A DNA stretch of 49,443 nucleotides from Phaeoceros laevis (Eukaryota; Anthocerotophyta; Anthocerotopsida; Notothyladales), in NCBI GenBank assembly GCA_049999765.1, contig JBNGIQ010006013.1:1-49443 (forward strand), in the 5' to 3' direction. The position numbers and the translations under genes are program-made. Of the stretch, positions 1 to 9,582 are shown in pieces. A model generated the notes under the pieces. It had not been told where the DNA came from. It worked only from the letters and a program-made list of their open reading frames with translations, and made no database searches. Position 1 is the first letter of the stretch; each line of letters starts with the position of its first letter.

Positions 1-128
1 AGAACTGTATGTACGTGGAAACCTGTGGCCTTCACACACGGCTCAAGCTCTTTATCAAACGCCTGCTTCTGTAACGCGTCCGCAGACTCGGGGCATTTTA
101 AGTTCATTCGCAAATTTGATCCCCGCGT

Positions 129-490
129 GACTTAAACATTGAAACTACACGGATTTAGAACATATGATATCCACACGGACCTCAAACACCACCGAATCCA
201 TGTTGGACCAAACATACAGTTTCCGTAGGACCTTTGATTAACATTGAATCCAAATGGAGTGAAATATACATATTCCGTGTGGATCCTAATCAACATTCAA
301 TCCATATCGGTTGACAGGCATGTCTTCCGCACAAGCCGCGGTCAATATTGAATCCACATGGATTGAAATGCATCTTTTTCGTATGGACTCTCGTCAATAC
401 CGAATCCACGAGGTTGAAATGTATGAGTTCCGTACAGGCAGTGCTAAACATGAAACCATATGGGTATCTTCCATTGATTTCAATGTGCTG
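129..490. repeat. Diverged tandem repeat, about 52-bp period
   Basis: Six or seven imperfect units follow one another with a spacing close to 52 bp, starting near 129, 181, 237, 289, 341 and 392. Each holds a core like ATTGAATCCACATGG followed about 25 bp later by TTCCGTGTGGAC. Units differ at many positions, so this is an old satellite-like array. Short open frames across it are by-products of the repeat and are not called as genes. Confidence 0.7.
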
Positions 491-1079
491 CGAATCAGTG
501 TGGAAATCGCGTGGATTTTTGTCAAAGATTCCGCACAGAAAAACCACCACGTGGATTCAACACGGAATCAAGGGGAGGTAAGATTTGAGATGACCTCTTA
601 GCTGATAGTGGTACTCATATGATAAAAATCCATATAGCAACCATAAAATAACGATATGATTTCTCCACTTGTGATTAATGTGGAACTTGTACGAATATAG
701 GTATGACATATGTATATCTCATCATATACAACTATGTATAAAGGCCATACAACATATATGGATTATGTATGAGACACTTGGGTAAGGTCCATACTACCGT
801 GAAAAAAAATCACATGGCTTCCATAGAAGAGCCATATGAAGCGGATACAACATATCTATATGAGACACTTGGGTAAGGTCCATACTACCATGAAAAAAAA
901 TTACATAGAGCCTCCATGTTTCCATATGCCTCAGAATTCGTGATGAAGACCTACTTAATGGTGTGATTAATAGTCGAAAGTAGTGAAGTCTTGCCTTTTT
1001 ACCTCACTTCAAGAGGGTTTTCCCGCTTAAAATTGGAGGTGAGTTTACCTGCAAATATCCTAGGAATTAGGCAAAACCT
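491..1079. other. AT-rich intergenic DNA with a 91-bp direct repeat
   Basis: No gene is visible. The motif GAGACACTTGGGTAAGGTCC occurs at 771 and again at 862, each followed by CATACTACC, TGAAAAAAAAT and an ACAT-like string, giving a 91-bp two-copy repeat between about 750 and 905. The remaining sequence is AT-rich and unremarkable. Confidence 0.6.
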
Positions 1080-1128
1080 TTTAAAAGGGTAAAAAATACT
1101 ACATAAAATAGTATTTTACCCTTTTAAA
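1080..1128. repeat. AT-rich inverted repeat (hairpin)
   Basis: The left arm 1080-1100 and right arm 1110-1128 are complementary over 19 bp, apart from two extra A in the left arm, around a 9-nt loop. The arms carry TTTAAAAGGGTAAAA and its complement. It could be the core of a small foldback element; no target-site duplication was established. Confidence 0.6.
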
Positions 1129-1272
1129 CGGAGTAGAAACATTAGGGTTTGAGGTACTATATACATAGAGCCTCACCTAGGTGTAAAGGTAGGTGTAAAA
1201 AGGGTTTCTCATTGCAAGTGCAGGGAAAATAAAGTGAGAAAAACTTTTTCATTGGGTGAGAATTTCTACACC

Positions 1273-1515
1273 AGAGGAAGGAGCTCCTACTCCCAAATCA
1301 AGCTTGTGCAAGTGCAGAGGAAGGAGCTCCTACTCCCAAATCAGGCTTGTGCAAGTGCTCGTGCTATACAACAGGGCAGGGAGCTGCACTTAGCGAAAAA
1401 GAGGACTCCTTTGAAGGTGACATACTAATGGGGACTTGTCTCGTCAATACATATGCTAAGTGTGGCCTATTGGAAGATGCACGGAAGCTGTACCACACCT
1501 TAATCCCTATAGGAC
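1273..1515 (+). pseudogene. Decayed PPR gene fragment
   Basis: Two frames together spell parts of one PLS-type pentatricopeptide repeat. The first gives ACASARAIQQGRELH (about 1346-1390) and ends at a stop shortly after. The second, about 1420-1510, gives LVNTYAKCGLLEDARKLYHT. These match the usual 'QGRELH ... LVDMYAKCGSLEDARKVFD' spacing, so at least one frameshift separates them. A 43-bp tandem duplication (1273-1315 and 1316-1358) lies at its left edge. There is no start codon or further repeats, so it is a relic, perhaps of a gene like the intact PPR gene at 23.9-26.9 kb. Confidence 0.6.
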
Positions 1516-1729
1516 ATAAAGGACCAACTAGCCCGATTGGGCATGGCTATTCATGGTGTTCCCTATACCTAAAGACACTAAAATATATACCAAAATGACA
1601 CCTCGAAATTTCCTATCTAATGATATATTAACATAATAAATACTAGTGTAGAACCCGTCGAACGGCAATCATCCGTCCCTCCACCCATCCAAACTTAGAC
1701 ATATATATAATTTAAACCATTAACTTTGA

Positions 1730-2000
1730 CATGGTGTAGTAGGCCATGTGGTTGGGTTCTTTGGGTGGGGAGGGCAGGTCTGGTGTTCAACTCCGACTAT
1801 TGCTTTTATTTTACCCCGCGCACGGTGGCGCTCCCTCTCGCGCTCCCCATGTCCTTCGTATGGGATTGAAGTGAGAGCATGTCACAGCCCCAAACAACAC
1901 ATAGAGAGAGCATGGTTACACACACACAAACGCGCATGGTTACACACACAAACGCACACACTGTCTCTCCTTTTTTTTTATAATATAAGATTAGTCACTA
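1730..2000 (+). mobile_element. Possible tRNA-derived SINE or LINE 3' fragment
   Basis: An A-box-like TGGTGTAGTAGG near 1732 and a B-box-like TGTTCAACTCC near 1783 are spaced as in a tRNA-type Pol III promoter. A CA-rich stretch (1918-1960) and a T-run followed by ATAATATAAGAT (1971-1992) come next. A very similar tail, a T-run then ATTATATAAGATATAA, recurs at 2244-2272 just beyond the assembly gap. No flanking direct repeat was confirmed, so this is tentative. Confidence 0.35.
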
Positions 2001-2102
2001 AGTACATAAGTTTACTTAGACTTCTTGGTTTCTGTATACTTTCTTGGGGCACATACTATGTTTTTTACTAAACTGCTTGATGAGTAATCTAACAATTTAT
2101 AG

Positions 2103-2202
2103 NNNNNNNNNNNNNNNNNNNNNNNNNNNNNNNNNNNNNNNNNNNNNNNNNNNNNNNNNNNNNNNNNNNNNNNNNNNNNNNNNNNNNNNNNNNNNNNNNN
2201 NN
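2103..2202. other. Assembly gap (100 N)
   Basis: Exactly 100 unknown bases. A round number like this is usually a placeholder of unknown true length. Two telomere-like TTAGGG units lie directly to its right (2207-2218), too few to be meaningful alone. Confidence 0.95.
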
Positions 2203-3406
2203 ATATTAGGGTTAGGGCGCACGGACGGAACACCTACCCCTATTTTTTTATTATATAAGATATAATTAAAATTAGTAAAAATTAGAAAGTGAAACGTGAC
2301 CACGACGGGGTGCACAAGCTTGGCATTAGTAAAACGGCAACCACGAGTAACCTACTCATGAACGCTCTTACAAGTGTCGCCTAACTATAAAGTTATTGGT
2401 GCAACACTTATCACGTGGTTGCGCGGATAGGAGGAGCATGGGCAAGGATGCTCTCCCGCTGGTGCTCGTCTTCTTCGGCTTGGTCGCTGCTGCGACTTGG
2501 TGTAGGCTTCTCTAGCGAGCTAGCCCCTTTTCCGCGCGCGCAAGGCTGAGCTTGTTTGCAATTATTGTCTTGAAAGTTTCCCGGGCGAAAGGCTTAGCGT
2601 AGATGGACGTCATGAGATGCACAACTTCGCCTAACTCGATCGGTTGCTTCACATGTACATCAATTGCAGAGATTGAAACGGTCAGTGGCCAGGGAGGAGC
2701 AGGCAGTCCGACTCTCATATACTCAAACGCGTTGCTCTACCTCTACGGCTCCAGCTTGAGCTGCCCAAGCCCGGGCGTCCTTACCAGCAGCCTCGAGACG
2801 CTGTGCGCTGCTCTTTACTACGATTCCTTCCCAGGAGTCGAGGTCGTTGTCAAAATGTGAAATCCTGGATGGAGGCTTCTTTCAGGCACGGTCTCGTGCT
2901 GTCTGATTTTCCTGTAGTCTGTACAGAGGTTGAACCAAAACGATGGAAGGCACCACTTGCAACAGTGAATATGGAGTACAGCCGGAAGGGTTCCGGCTAT
3001 ACGGCCATCAACACTTTGGCTATACCCTCATCATGAAGAGGCTTGTGGCGTGGTGGAGAAACCCATTGTTGGATATGATTTAAGTCCTACACGCTGGCAG
3101 GGAGCCCTGGGTCGGTACCACGTCTACCAGCTCCCAGGATGGAGAATGTGAGCTTTTAACCGTGGCATGATGAGAGGGTGGATGATCGACGTCCCACGGG
3201 ATGCCACCTACTCTGTCTTGTTAGATGATGTTCAGTCCATTCTTACCAAGTTACTGCAGTAGCCGACACTGACTTTCCTCGATTATACTGAGGATGCCAC
3301 GCGACAGCCGGACATCGTAGCATCAACGTGACGGAAGAGAGGCATTGGCCCACGTGTGACACATACATGTTTCATTGTTCCTGGGAACCGCCGGATGGTG
3401 CCATCT
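2203..3406. other. Intergenic region without a recognisable gene
   Basis: I see no protein I recognise on either strand. One ATG frame, 2438-2515 (+), encodes a 25-residue peptide that looks like a signal or membrane anchor (core LPLVLVFFGLVAAATW) and then stops; it might be a first exon, but no continuing exon was found. A minus-strand frame at 2512-2718 is open but unrecognised. A small hairpin with AGCCGGAA arms lies at about 2979-2997. Confidence 0.5.
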
Positions 3407-3453
3407 GTAAAGGGTGCGGGCCATGTATACTATACATGGCCCGCACCCTTTAC
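3407..3453. repeat. 47-bp near-perfect palindrome
   Basis: Arms 3407-3429 and 3431-3453 are exact reverse complements (23 bp) around a single C at 3430. The arm begins GTAAAGGGTGCGGGCC and ends ATGTATA. It lies about 430 bp upstream of the GT47 start codon. It could form a cruciform in DNA or a strong hairpin if transcribed. Confidence 0.9.
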
Positions 3454-3885
3454 TATAAACATGCGCTTTCACACTGAGCCACGAGGAGACGACAACGGTT
3501 GCGAGTTCTTGAAGTTGGCCGCCTTCAAGTTGGTACGTCGTGCTCGAGTGGCCAAGAAATCTGGCTGCAGCAGCGCTAGCAGGGATACACGATCAGCTGC
3601 AGCCGGCATTTCTACGTTGTCCTCGGTGCAAGGACCTGCCCTTGTTGCGAAATTCGATCGGTTCCGGGGCTGGCCACGCTTGCCAGCTGCCCCGGGATGG
3701 CGGCAAATGTGGATGCGCTGGCTTCCTGGCAGGAGGGGCGATCAATTCCAGGCACAAGGGCGGGCGAGGGGGACAGGAATTGAGGGGAGACCTAGGCGCA
3801 TTGCAAGGATCCATGGTCTTGTCGCGGCGTCGGAGCCGGCTCCGGCGGTGACGGACTGTAGAGAGCAGTCGGCCGGGGCTTGCGT

Positions 3886-5922
3886 ATGGCGGCAGGAGCA
3901 GCTCACAGCCGAGGAGACATGCAATTTTCCAAGGCAGGGGTGTCGAAGACGCTCAATTTCAACTTGACGGGGTTGTTGCTGCTTGTGGCGTTTGCAGGCT
4001 CGTTGCTGGTCGCGTTCCAGTCTGCCGGGGACGCTGTGCGGCTGCGCAGGGGCGATTTGGTGCATCAGAGCGGGCAGCAGCTGCAGCTGCAGGTGGTTGC
4101 GGGGGATTACCCTCCTCTGGCGCTGGAGACCACAAACCATCGCTGGACGCTCATCACGCATTTCGTCGGCTGCAATCCCTGCCCTGGGGACAACTCCAGA
4201 TCCTCCGTCCAAGACAACGTGCGTGGAGCGGGAGATGGCCTCGGAGAGTCCGACGGGGGGACAGGGGATCGTACGACAGGGAATGTGATCAGTAAAACTG
4301 TAGGTGAGGAATTTGCTGCGGAAGTGAAAGAGGACACCAACGGGGCGGACTTGGAGGCTGGCAGTAGGACGGACGAGACTGAGACAGGTTCGGGTTCTCT
4401 TAGTCCTGTGCCAGGGAACGTCACCGAAGGGGGCAATGGCGAAGTTGAGGGAGGCGAGGTAGAGGTTAGTGAGGAAGGCCGACAGAGGGAGGCTGAGGAT
4501 GAAGTAAGTGTTGTCCCGGCAGACAAGGAAGTGGAGACAGTTGTCGTGAATTTGAAGGCTAGGTCAGGGGAACAGGAAATTCGGGAGAGAGCGGAAAGTG
4601 ACTCAGTGAAGGCGGATCAACTGGCTGCAGATGTTCAAAATGCAGGAAGTGATGCACATCAGAATGACACCGAAGTGCTGCTTAGCCAAGGGACGGACGT
4701 GGTTGTTGTTATGGAACAACGTGCTGCAGCTCCTGAGTCATCCCTGCGGCCCCGTTGGAGGACAAAGGTCGAGGATCAACTCAAGGCTGCGAAGCTTGCA
4801 ATACAGGATCCCTCGTACCTGCTGGAGCAAAATGATACGCTCCACGCCCCTGCCTACCTCAATGCCACCTTGTTCCGGAGGAGCTATGACCTGATGGAGA
4901 AAGTTTTCAAAACCTACGTGTACAGTGAAGGCCGCAAGCCTCTGGTGCACGCAGGACCTCTTACAGGCATCTACTCCTCGGAGGGCCAGTTCATTGACAG
5001 GATGACCAAGGGCAGCAGGTTCATCACGCAGGATCCTCAAGAGGCTCACATGTTCTTCTTGCCCTACAGCGTGGTGACCATGGTGGAAAAGCTTTACGTT
5101 CCTGGTTCTCACAGCATGCTGCCCTTGGCCACCTTCATCAAGGACTATGTGAATGATGTAGCAGGGAAGCATCCCTACTGGAACATGACTGAAGGTCGAG
5201 ACCACTTCTTCGTCGCCTGCCACGACTGGGGCCCTGCCACTGCCAGGGATCACCCTACCCTGCGCAGCAACGCAGTCAAAGTCGTTTGCAATGCAGATCT
5301 GACGGAGGAATTTGTGTCAGAGAAGGATGTGTCGTTGCCTGAAGTTTACCTTCACAAGCCGAGGAAAGGGACCAAGGTCTACGACATGAAGATCGGGGGC
5401 AACGGGCCGGCTCACCGTCCTTTCCTCGCATTCTTTGCTGGCCAGATGCATGGCCGAGTTCGCCCCGTGCTGCTGGAGCATTGGAAGGACAAGGACCCAG
5501 ACATGAAGATTTACGAAGTGCTTCCCCGCGCCTTGTCCAAGAAGATGCCCTACATGAACCATATGAAGAGAAGCAAGTTCTGCATCTGTGCCGCGGGGTA
5601 CGAAGTGAACAGCCCCCGGGTGGTGGAATCCATCTACTACGAGTGCGTGCCGGTCATCATCGCAGACAATTTTGTTCTTCCCTTCAGCGACGTTCTGGAC
5701 TGGAGCACCTTCTCCATCACCGTGCCTGAGAAAGACATTCCGAACCTGAAACAGATTTTGCTAGCAATTTCTGACGAGCGATACAGAGATTTGCAGGGCC
5801 GGCTACGCTACGTAAGACAGCATTTCCTGTGGCATCCGAAGGGCCCGGAGAAGTACGATGCCTTCCACATGATTATGCACTCGGTGTGGATGCGCAGGTT
5901 GAGGCAGATTCAGACAGACTGA
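3886..5922 (+). CDS. GT47 exostosin-family glycosyltransferase (type II membrane protein)
   Basis: A single uninterrupted frame of 678 aa from the first in-frame ATG. A short cytosolic stretch is followed by a membrane anchor (about residues 28-45, LTGLLLLVAFAGSLLVAF), as in Golgi glycosyltransferases. Then comes an acidic, Glu/Gly/Val-rich stem of roughly 200 residues, and from about residue 290 an exostosin domain. Family hallmarks include KVFKTYVYSEGRKPLVH, the FFLPYS segment, HFFVACHDWGP, RSKFCICAAGYEVNSPRVVE and ECVPVIIADN. Plant GT47 members transfer sugars onto cell-wall pectins, xylans or arabinogalactans; this subgroup resembles the 'probable glycosyltransferase At5g03795' type, whose substrate I cannot infer. 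The lack of introns is unusual next to its intron-rich neighbours. An in-frame TTG lies two codons upstream, but ATG at 3886 is preferred. Confidence 0.92.
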   Translation: MAAGAAHSRGDMQFSKAGVSKTLNFNLTGLLLLVAFAGSLLVAFQSAGDAVRLRRGDLVHQSGQQLQLQVVAGDYPPLALETTNHRWTLITHFVGCNPCPGDNSRSSVQDNVRGAGDGLGESDGGTGDRTTGNVISKTVGEEFAAEVKEDTNGADLEAGSRTDETETGSGSLSPVPGNVTEGGNGEVEGGEVEVSEEGRQREAEDEVSVVPADKEVETVVVNLKARSGEQEIRERAESDSVKADQLAADVQNAGSDAHQNDTEVLLSQGTDVVVVMEQRAAAPESSLRPRWRTKVEDQLKAAKLAIQDPSYLLEQNDTLHAPAYLNATLFRRSYDLMEKVFKTYVYSEGRKPLVHAGPLTGIYSSEGQFIDRMTKGSRFITQDPQEAHMFFLPYSVVTMVEKLYVPGSHSMLPLATFIKDYVNDVAGKHPYWNMTEGRDHFFVACHDWGPATARDHPTLRSNAVKVVCNADLTEEFVSEKDVSLPEVYLHKPRKGTKVYDMKIGGNGPAHRPFLAFFAGQMHGRVRPVLLEHWKDKDPDMKIYEVLPRALSKKMPYMNHMKRSKFCICAAGYEVNSPRVVESIYYECVPVIIADNFVLPFSDVLDWSTFSITVPEKDIPNLKQILLAISDERYRDLQGRLRYVRQHFLWHPKGPEKYDAFHMIMHSVWMRRLRQIQTD

Positions 5923-6051
5923 CTGTAACAACAAGACATGTATGATAAAGATATCCCCATTTCACTGTTTCCAGTCACCGTAAATACACTTTTCCATCTT
6001 TAAAAATAAGACCTCAGATTAAATGATCACTTCAAAAGTGGTGAATTACGT

Positions 6052-9007
6052 CTATGAGGCACATTCAGGGAGCACAGGGATCGGAACAACCCGACGGATC
6101 TTCTTGTGCTCCACGCCATTGGGCGGATGAGAGGTTGCGATACTCCCCACACTATTTTCCCCGGGAGCTCGAGTGTCGTCCTCAGAAATGGCTGTAGGAG
6201 TGATTCGCTGAGGTTTACGAGCAGACATTGTAATTAATGAGGGACCTGTCGTCTCTTCACCTCGATCCCCACCTCCTTCCCTCTTTTGATCTGCGCCATT
6301 CTTTTCGAAGTGCGGCTGACTCGTCTCCATTGAAAGGGCTTCACCTGAGCTTTTGTTGTTGGGGCTTGATGACTCCACCAGGGATTGCAACAGTTTTCTC
6401 CTTTCTTCAGGTAGATAGCTTGCAACATGTTGCGGAATGTCTGATATGCATCATAACAGTACAGGAGTACTTTGTCAAGTTGAGTAGCCAGTTACATTTC
6501 CGCACACCATGAAACCTGATACCCAAATGAAGTTCCATGTAGTTGAGGACTAGCTTACCACCAACAGGCATAGGTTGACCAAGCTCGCCGTCCTCAAAGG
6601 CAAGTAATGTACAGTAGCCATCTTGCGATGAAGCAGCCAGAAACTTAGCATCTGGTGACCTGTGAGATAAGGCAACAATGATTTTCAGTTTACCAGGAAA
6701 CCAAAATAACAACGGAATTGACCACCTAACCCAAATCTGAAAAAAAAGGCTGGCAGATGAGGACTTGAGTATCATACCACGCAAGATCTGTTATGGCTGC
6801 ATAATGAAGCCCTGCCAGGATGGCCACTGGGCTGTCATTTTGTGTGTCGTATATATACAATGAGTTGAGCGTTGCAACTGCAAAAACGAGTCGATAAGGC
6901 AACCTGAAGACTTTGCCATCTGCACAATAAGAACCTCACTTTCAGTTCTAACTTGTCATTTCAAATCTAGCTGTTCATAAGCAAGAGGAACAAGAGCGGA
7001 GAAATTACCAGGATCAGCAGCGCCCCATGAATCAGAATCAAGTCGGAGAGTGAAGATGATTGGACAGAAACGAACAGCAACTACAGCCTTCTTACCACAT
7101 GGAAGCTGCAATGCAGGTCTGTAACCAAGATGACTATAAGATAGCTGTTGAGCTAGATTAGTCTTAGTTGACATAGATTTGAGTGTTCAAGAGCATGAAA
7201 AAGATAGCGAAGATGCGGCATTCAGATGATCATTGGAAGGGAAGCAAGGGACAGCTTTATAAGAGTAACGACAGGCACCTTGAGAGATCCTTCCTAGCCA
7301 CAACACAAGTGGTGTTGAATGGAGCAGCATCACTAGAAGGTCTATAAATTCCTGAGAGGCGACATCAAAACTGTTCAGCTGTGTAACCCTACAGGCTGCT
7401 GGGCAAGTAAAAGATGAAGGGGAAGTAAGTTAGAATTACCAGCGGGAATAACAAGGAAGGAGCCCTCTGGGGACCATGCCAGCCTACGGAAAAAAGTGGG
7501 CAAATTTTCATCATGAAAGAGGTGCTGCCTTGTCTGCAACAAACACTTCAAAATCACAACCTATGCTGATTTGTATCTGGAACTGAATAGCAGGTCTAGT
7601 GTTCCCACATAAAGCACCAGACTGTTAGGACATTTGCATCTTCACCCTAAGCACTGACCATTTTTGCAGCTGAGTTTCCAGTTTCCTCCATGGTCACGGG
7701 CATGTCCACTGGCATCCTCAGGTGCACCTTTGCGAGCACATGTTGGCAGACAAAATTTTGAAGTTGTCCCTTATCTTGCCCTTTACTGCTTGACTTGAAT
7801 ATGTGGGACAAGTAGATCCGGCATGTCCGGTCACCACTGACAGTAGCGACATATTGACCAGCTGGGTCCCAAGCCACACCTTGTACATAGTGAAGGTGAT
7901 CATTCAGAACCTGCAATGGGGCACCTGTGGATGACCATGGGACATCAGTTGGGGCTCACATTGCAGGTCCTGCATTTGTCCGAAATGTTTTTTCCATAAA
8001 AGACAGTGTCCAACACATGATTCGGAGGATGCCTACCTTTGGCAACACTCCAGATAATACAGCTGTTGTCGACAGAGCCAGAAATTAAAGATGTTCCGTC
8101 AGGAGACCACTCCAAGTCCAACACATCCTTGGGATGGAAACTGCATATGCAAAGCGAAGTCTGATTGTGAACAGTGTGCATGCTACTGACATGTTCAGTT
8201 GTGAACACGGCCAGAGTTGAACTCACTAACATGAAATAACATTTAACCACGAAGGCGAACATGATGTCATAGCAGCACAAGAAAATTGGGATCATTGAGC
8301 CAATGTCTCCCAGAAAAAAAGGTTGCATACACGAGCTACTAACCTCAATTGCTTCATTACCTTCCAGGTCATGACCGAATCAGCATTCAAAGCACGCTTC
8401 CATAGAGCCAGATGACCGCCTGGAATTCAACTGTTACAGGCTTGCCACAAGGAAGAATTTGGCGAAAGTACACAGTACACTGGCTTAAGGAAGAGCTCAC
8501 CGTCAGCTCCCGACGCAAGTAACTCTCCTGTTTGCAAACAAGAATGACGTGAGCACCAGGACACAAATCACTATGCCTCCTCCTAGAACATCCACCTGCA
8601 CTAACACTTGCTTCCACCCATCTCGCTGTATGGGGCGGGCAGTAAAACTCAGAGGTGCACCTGATGGAGAAAACCGAATTACATTCACCGCAGTCGTGTG
8701 AAACGACAGATTGGCCTTGAACACAACAAAAGGACTGCCTTTTTCGTCGTCCTTCTGAGCCACAGTCCACAGCTGGATGTGCAGGAGCCGGAGAACGTAA
8801 GACATAGAAAGCGGCGCATTGCCAAGAAGTCGGGATTCAACTGCAAACGCCTGAAACGGAATCTACAGGACATCAGTATTCAGCAGACTTTACCTTGATG
8901 TCATGATCAGCGCCTGCGGTTGCGAGCAACTTCGTGTCAATGTGAAAATCGAGAGACAGCACTGGTAGGGAATCGTGCCAAATAATCTGGAGAGTTCCCC
9001 CCTTCAT
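6052..9007 (-). CDS. FAS2: Chromatin assembly factor 1 subunit FAS2 (p60/CHAF1B-like WD40 protein)
   Basis: CAF-1 places histones H3-H4 on newly replicated DNA; FAS2 is its middle subunit, a WD40 propeller. The exon model, in transcript order, is 9007-8894, 8772-8661, 8527-8501, 8419-8344, 8140-8037, 7924-7659, 7533-7440, 7351-7279, 7118-7009, 6919-6778, 6659-6559 and 6440-6052. All junctions are GT-AG and in phase, giving 535 aa. The protein starts [12 protein letters not shown], as plant FAS2 does, and contains [65 protein letters not shown] and SSQDGYCTL. The C-terminal tail holds [11 protein letters not shown] and a basic [13 protein letters not shown] end. Exon 3 is only 27 nt. Length and order match plant FAS2, so this looks functional. 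Confidence 0.95.
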
Positions 9008-9582
9008 GCTTTCCCCTTGCAGAGGCTTGTGCGCCTTCTAAACCCAAAGAGATATCCAAGGGGAGTTCATCTCATGCAACCCACGCCCCGTATAGCAAGC
9101 CATCTAGGAAACAACCTACACACTGTGCGTGAAGTACACCTCAGGTTGAAACAAGGTTGCACCCGGATACATTGTGGTGGCGCGGGCCCGGCGCTGACAT
9201 GTCAAATACACTCTGCGCTCATGGTTCTGGGAAGGACCGCTAGCACCAGTTAGCTAGTCTCGGAAGGCTATGTTGCAACATGAGGGCGAAGGACGCGGCC
9301 GGAATGCTTCCAAGAGATGGAATCAAAAGGGCGGGAAACATGCAAGTAGAGTGTCCAGTGTACTTGTTTCGAGTTACAACTCCTTGCGACATTGATAAGG
9401 TATTACAAATGTCCTAGCTTTACCAGTTTGTAACTTTGTATACTTTGTTCTATAACCAGGTCCTGGCTGTTGTACTGACTGAAGTAACTGAACGCTGTGT
9501 GATAAACTGGTCACTTCCACCAACAGTGCGTGAATTGCTTCGCGGTTACTGTACAGCGCACTTCAACATTGATGGAATCACA
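9008..9582. other. Intergenic region between two minus-strand genes
   Basis: This stretch holds the upstream region of FAS2 and the downstream region of the ABC1K gene. No additional gene, RNA or repeat is apparent on either strand. Confidence 0.5.

Noticed and set aside
2207-2218. Telomere-like TTAGGG repeats
   Set aside because: Only two units; plants normally use TTTAGGG. Chance match.
3356-3885. Open frames upstream of GT47 that run through the palindrome
   Set aside because: They lack a convincing ATG or any domain; more likely the leader of the GT47 gene.
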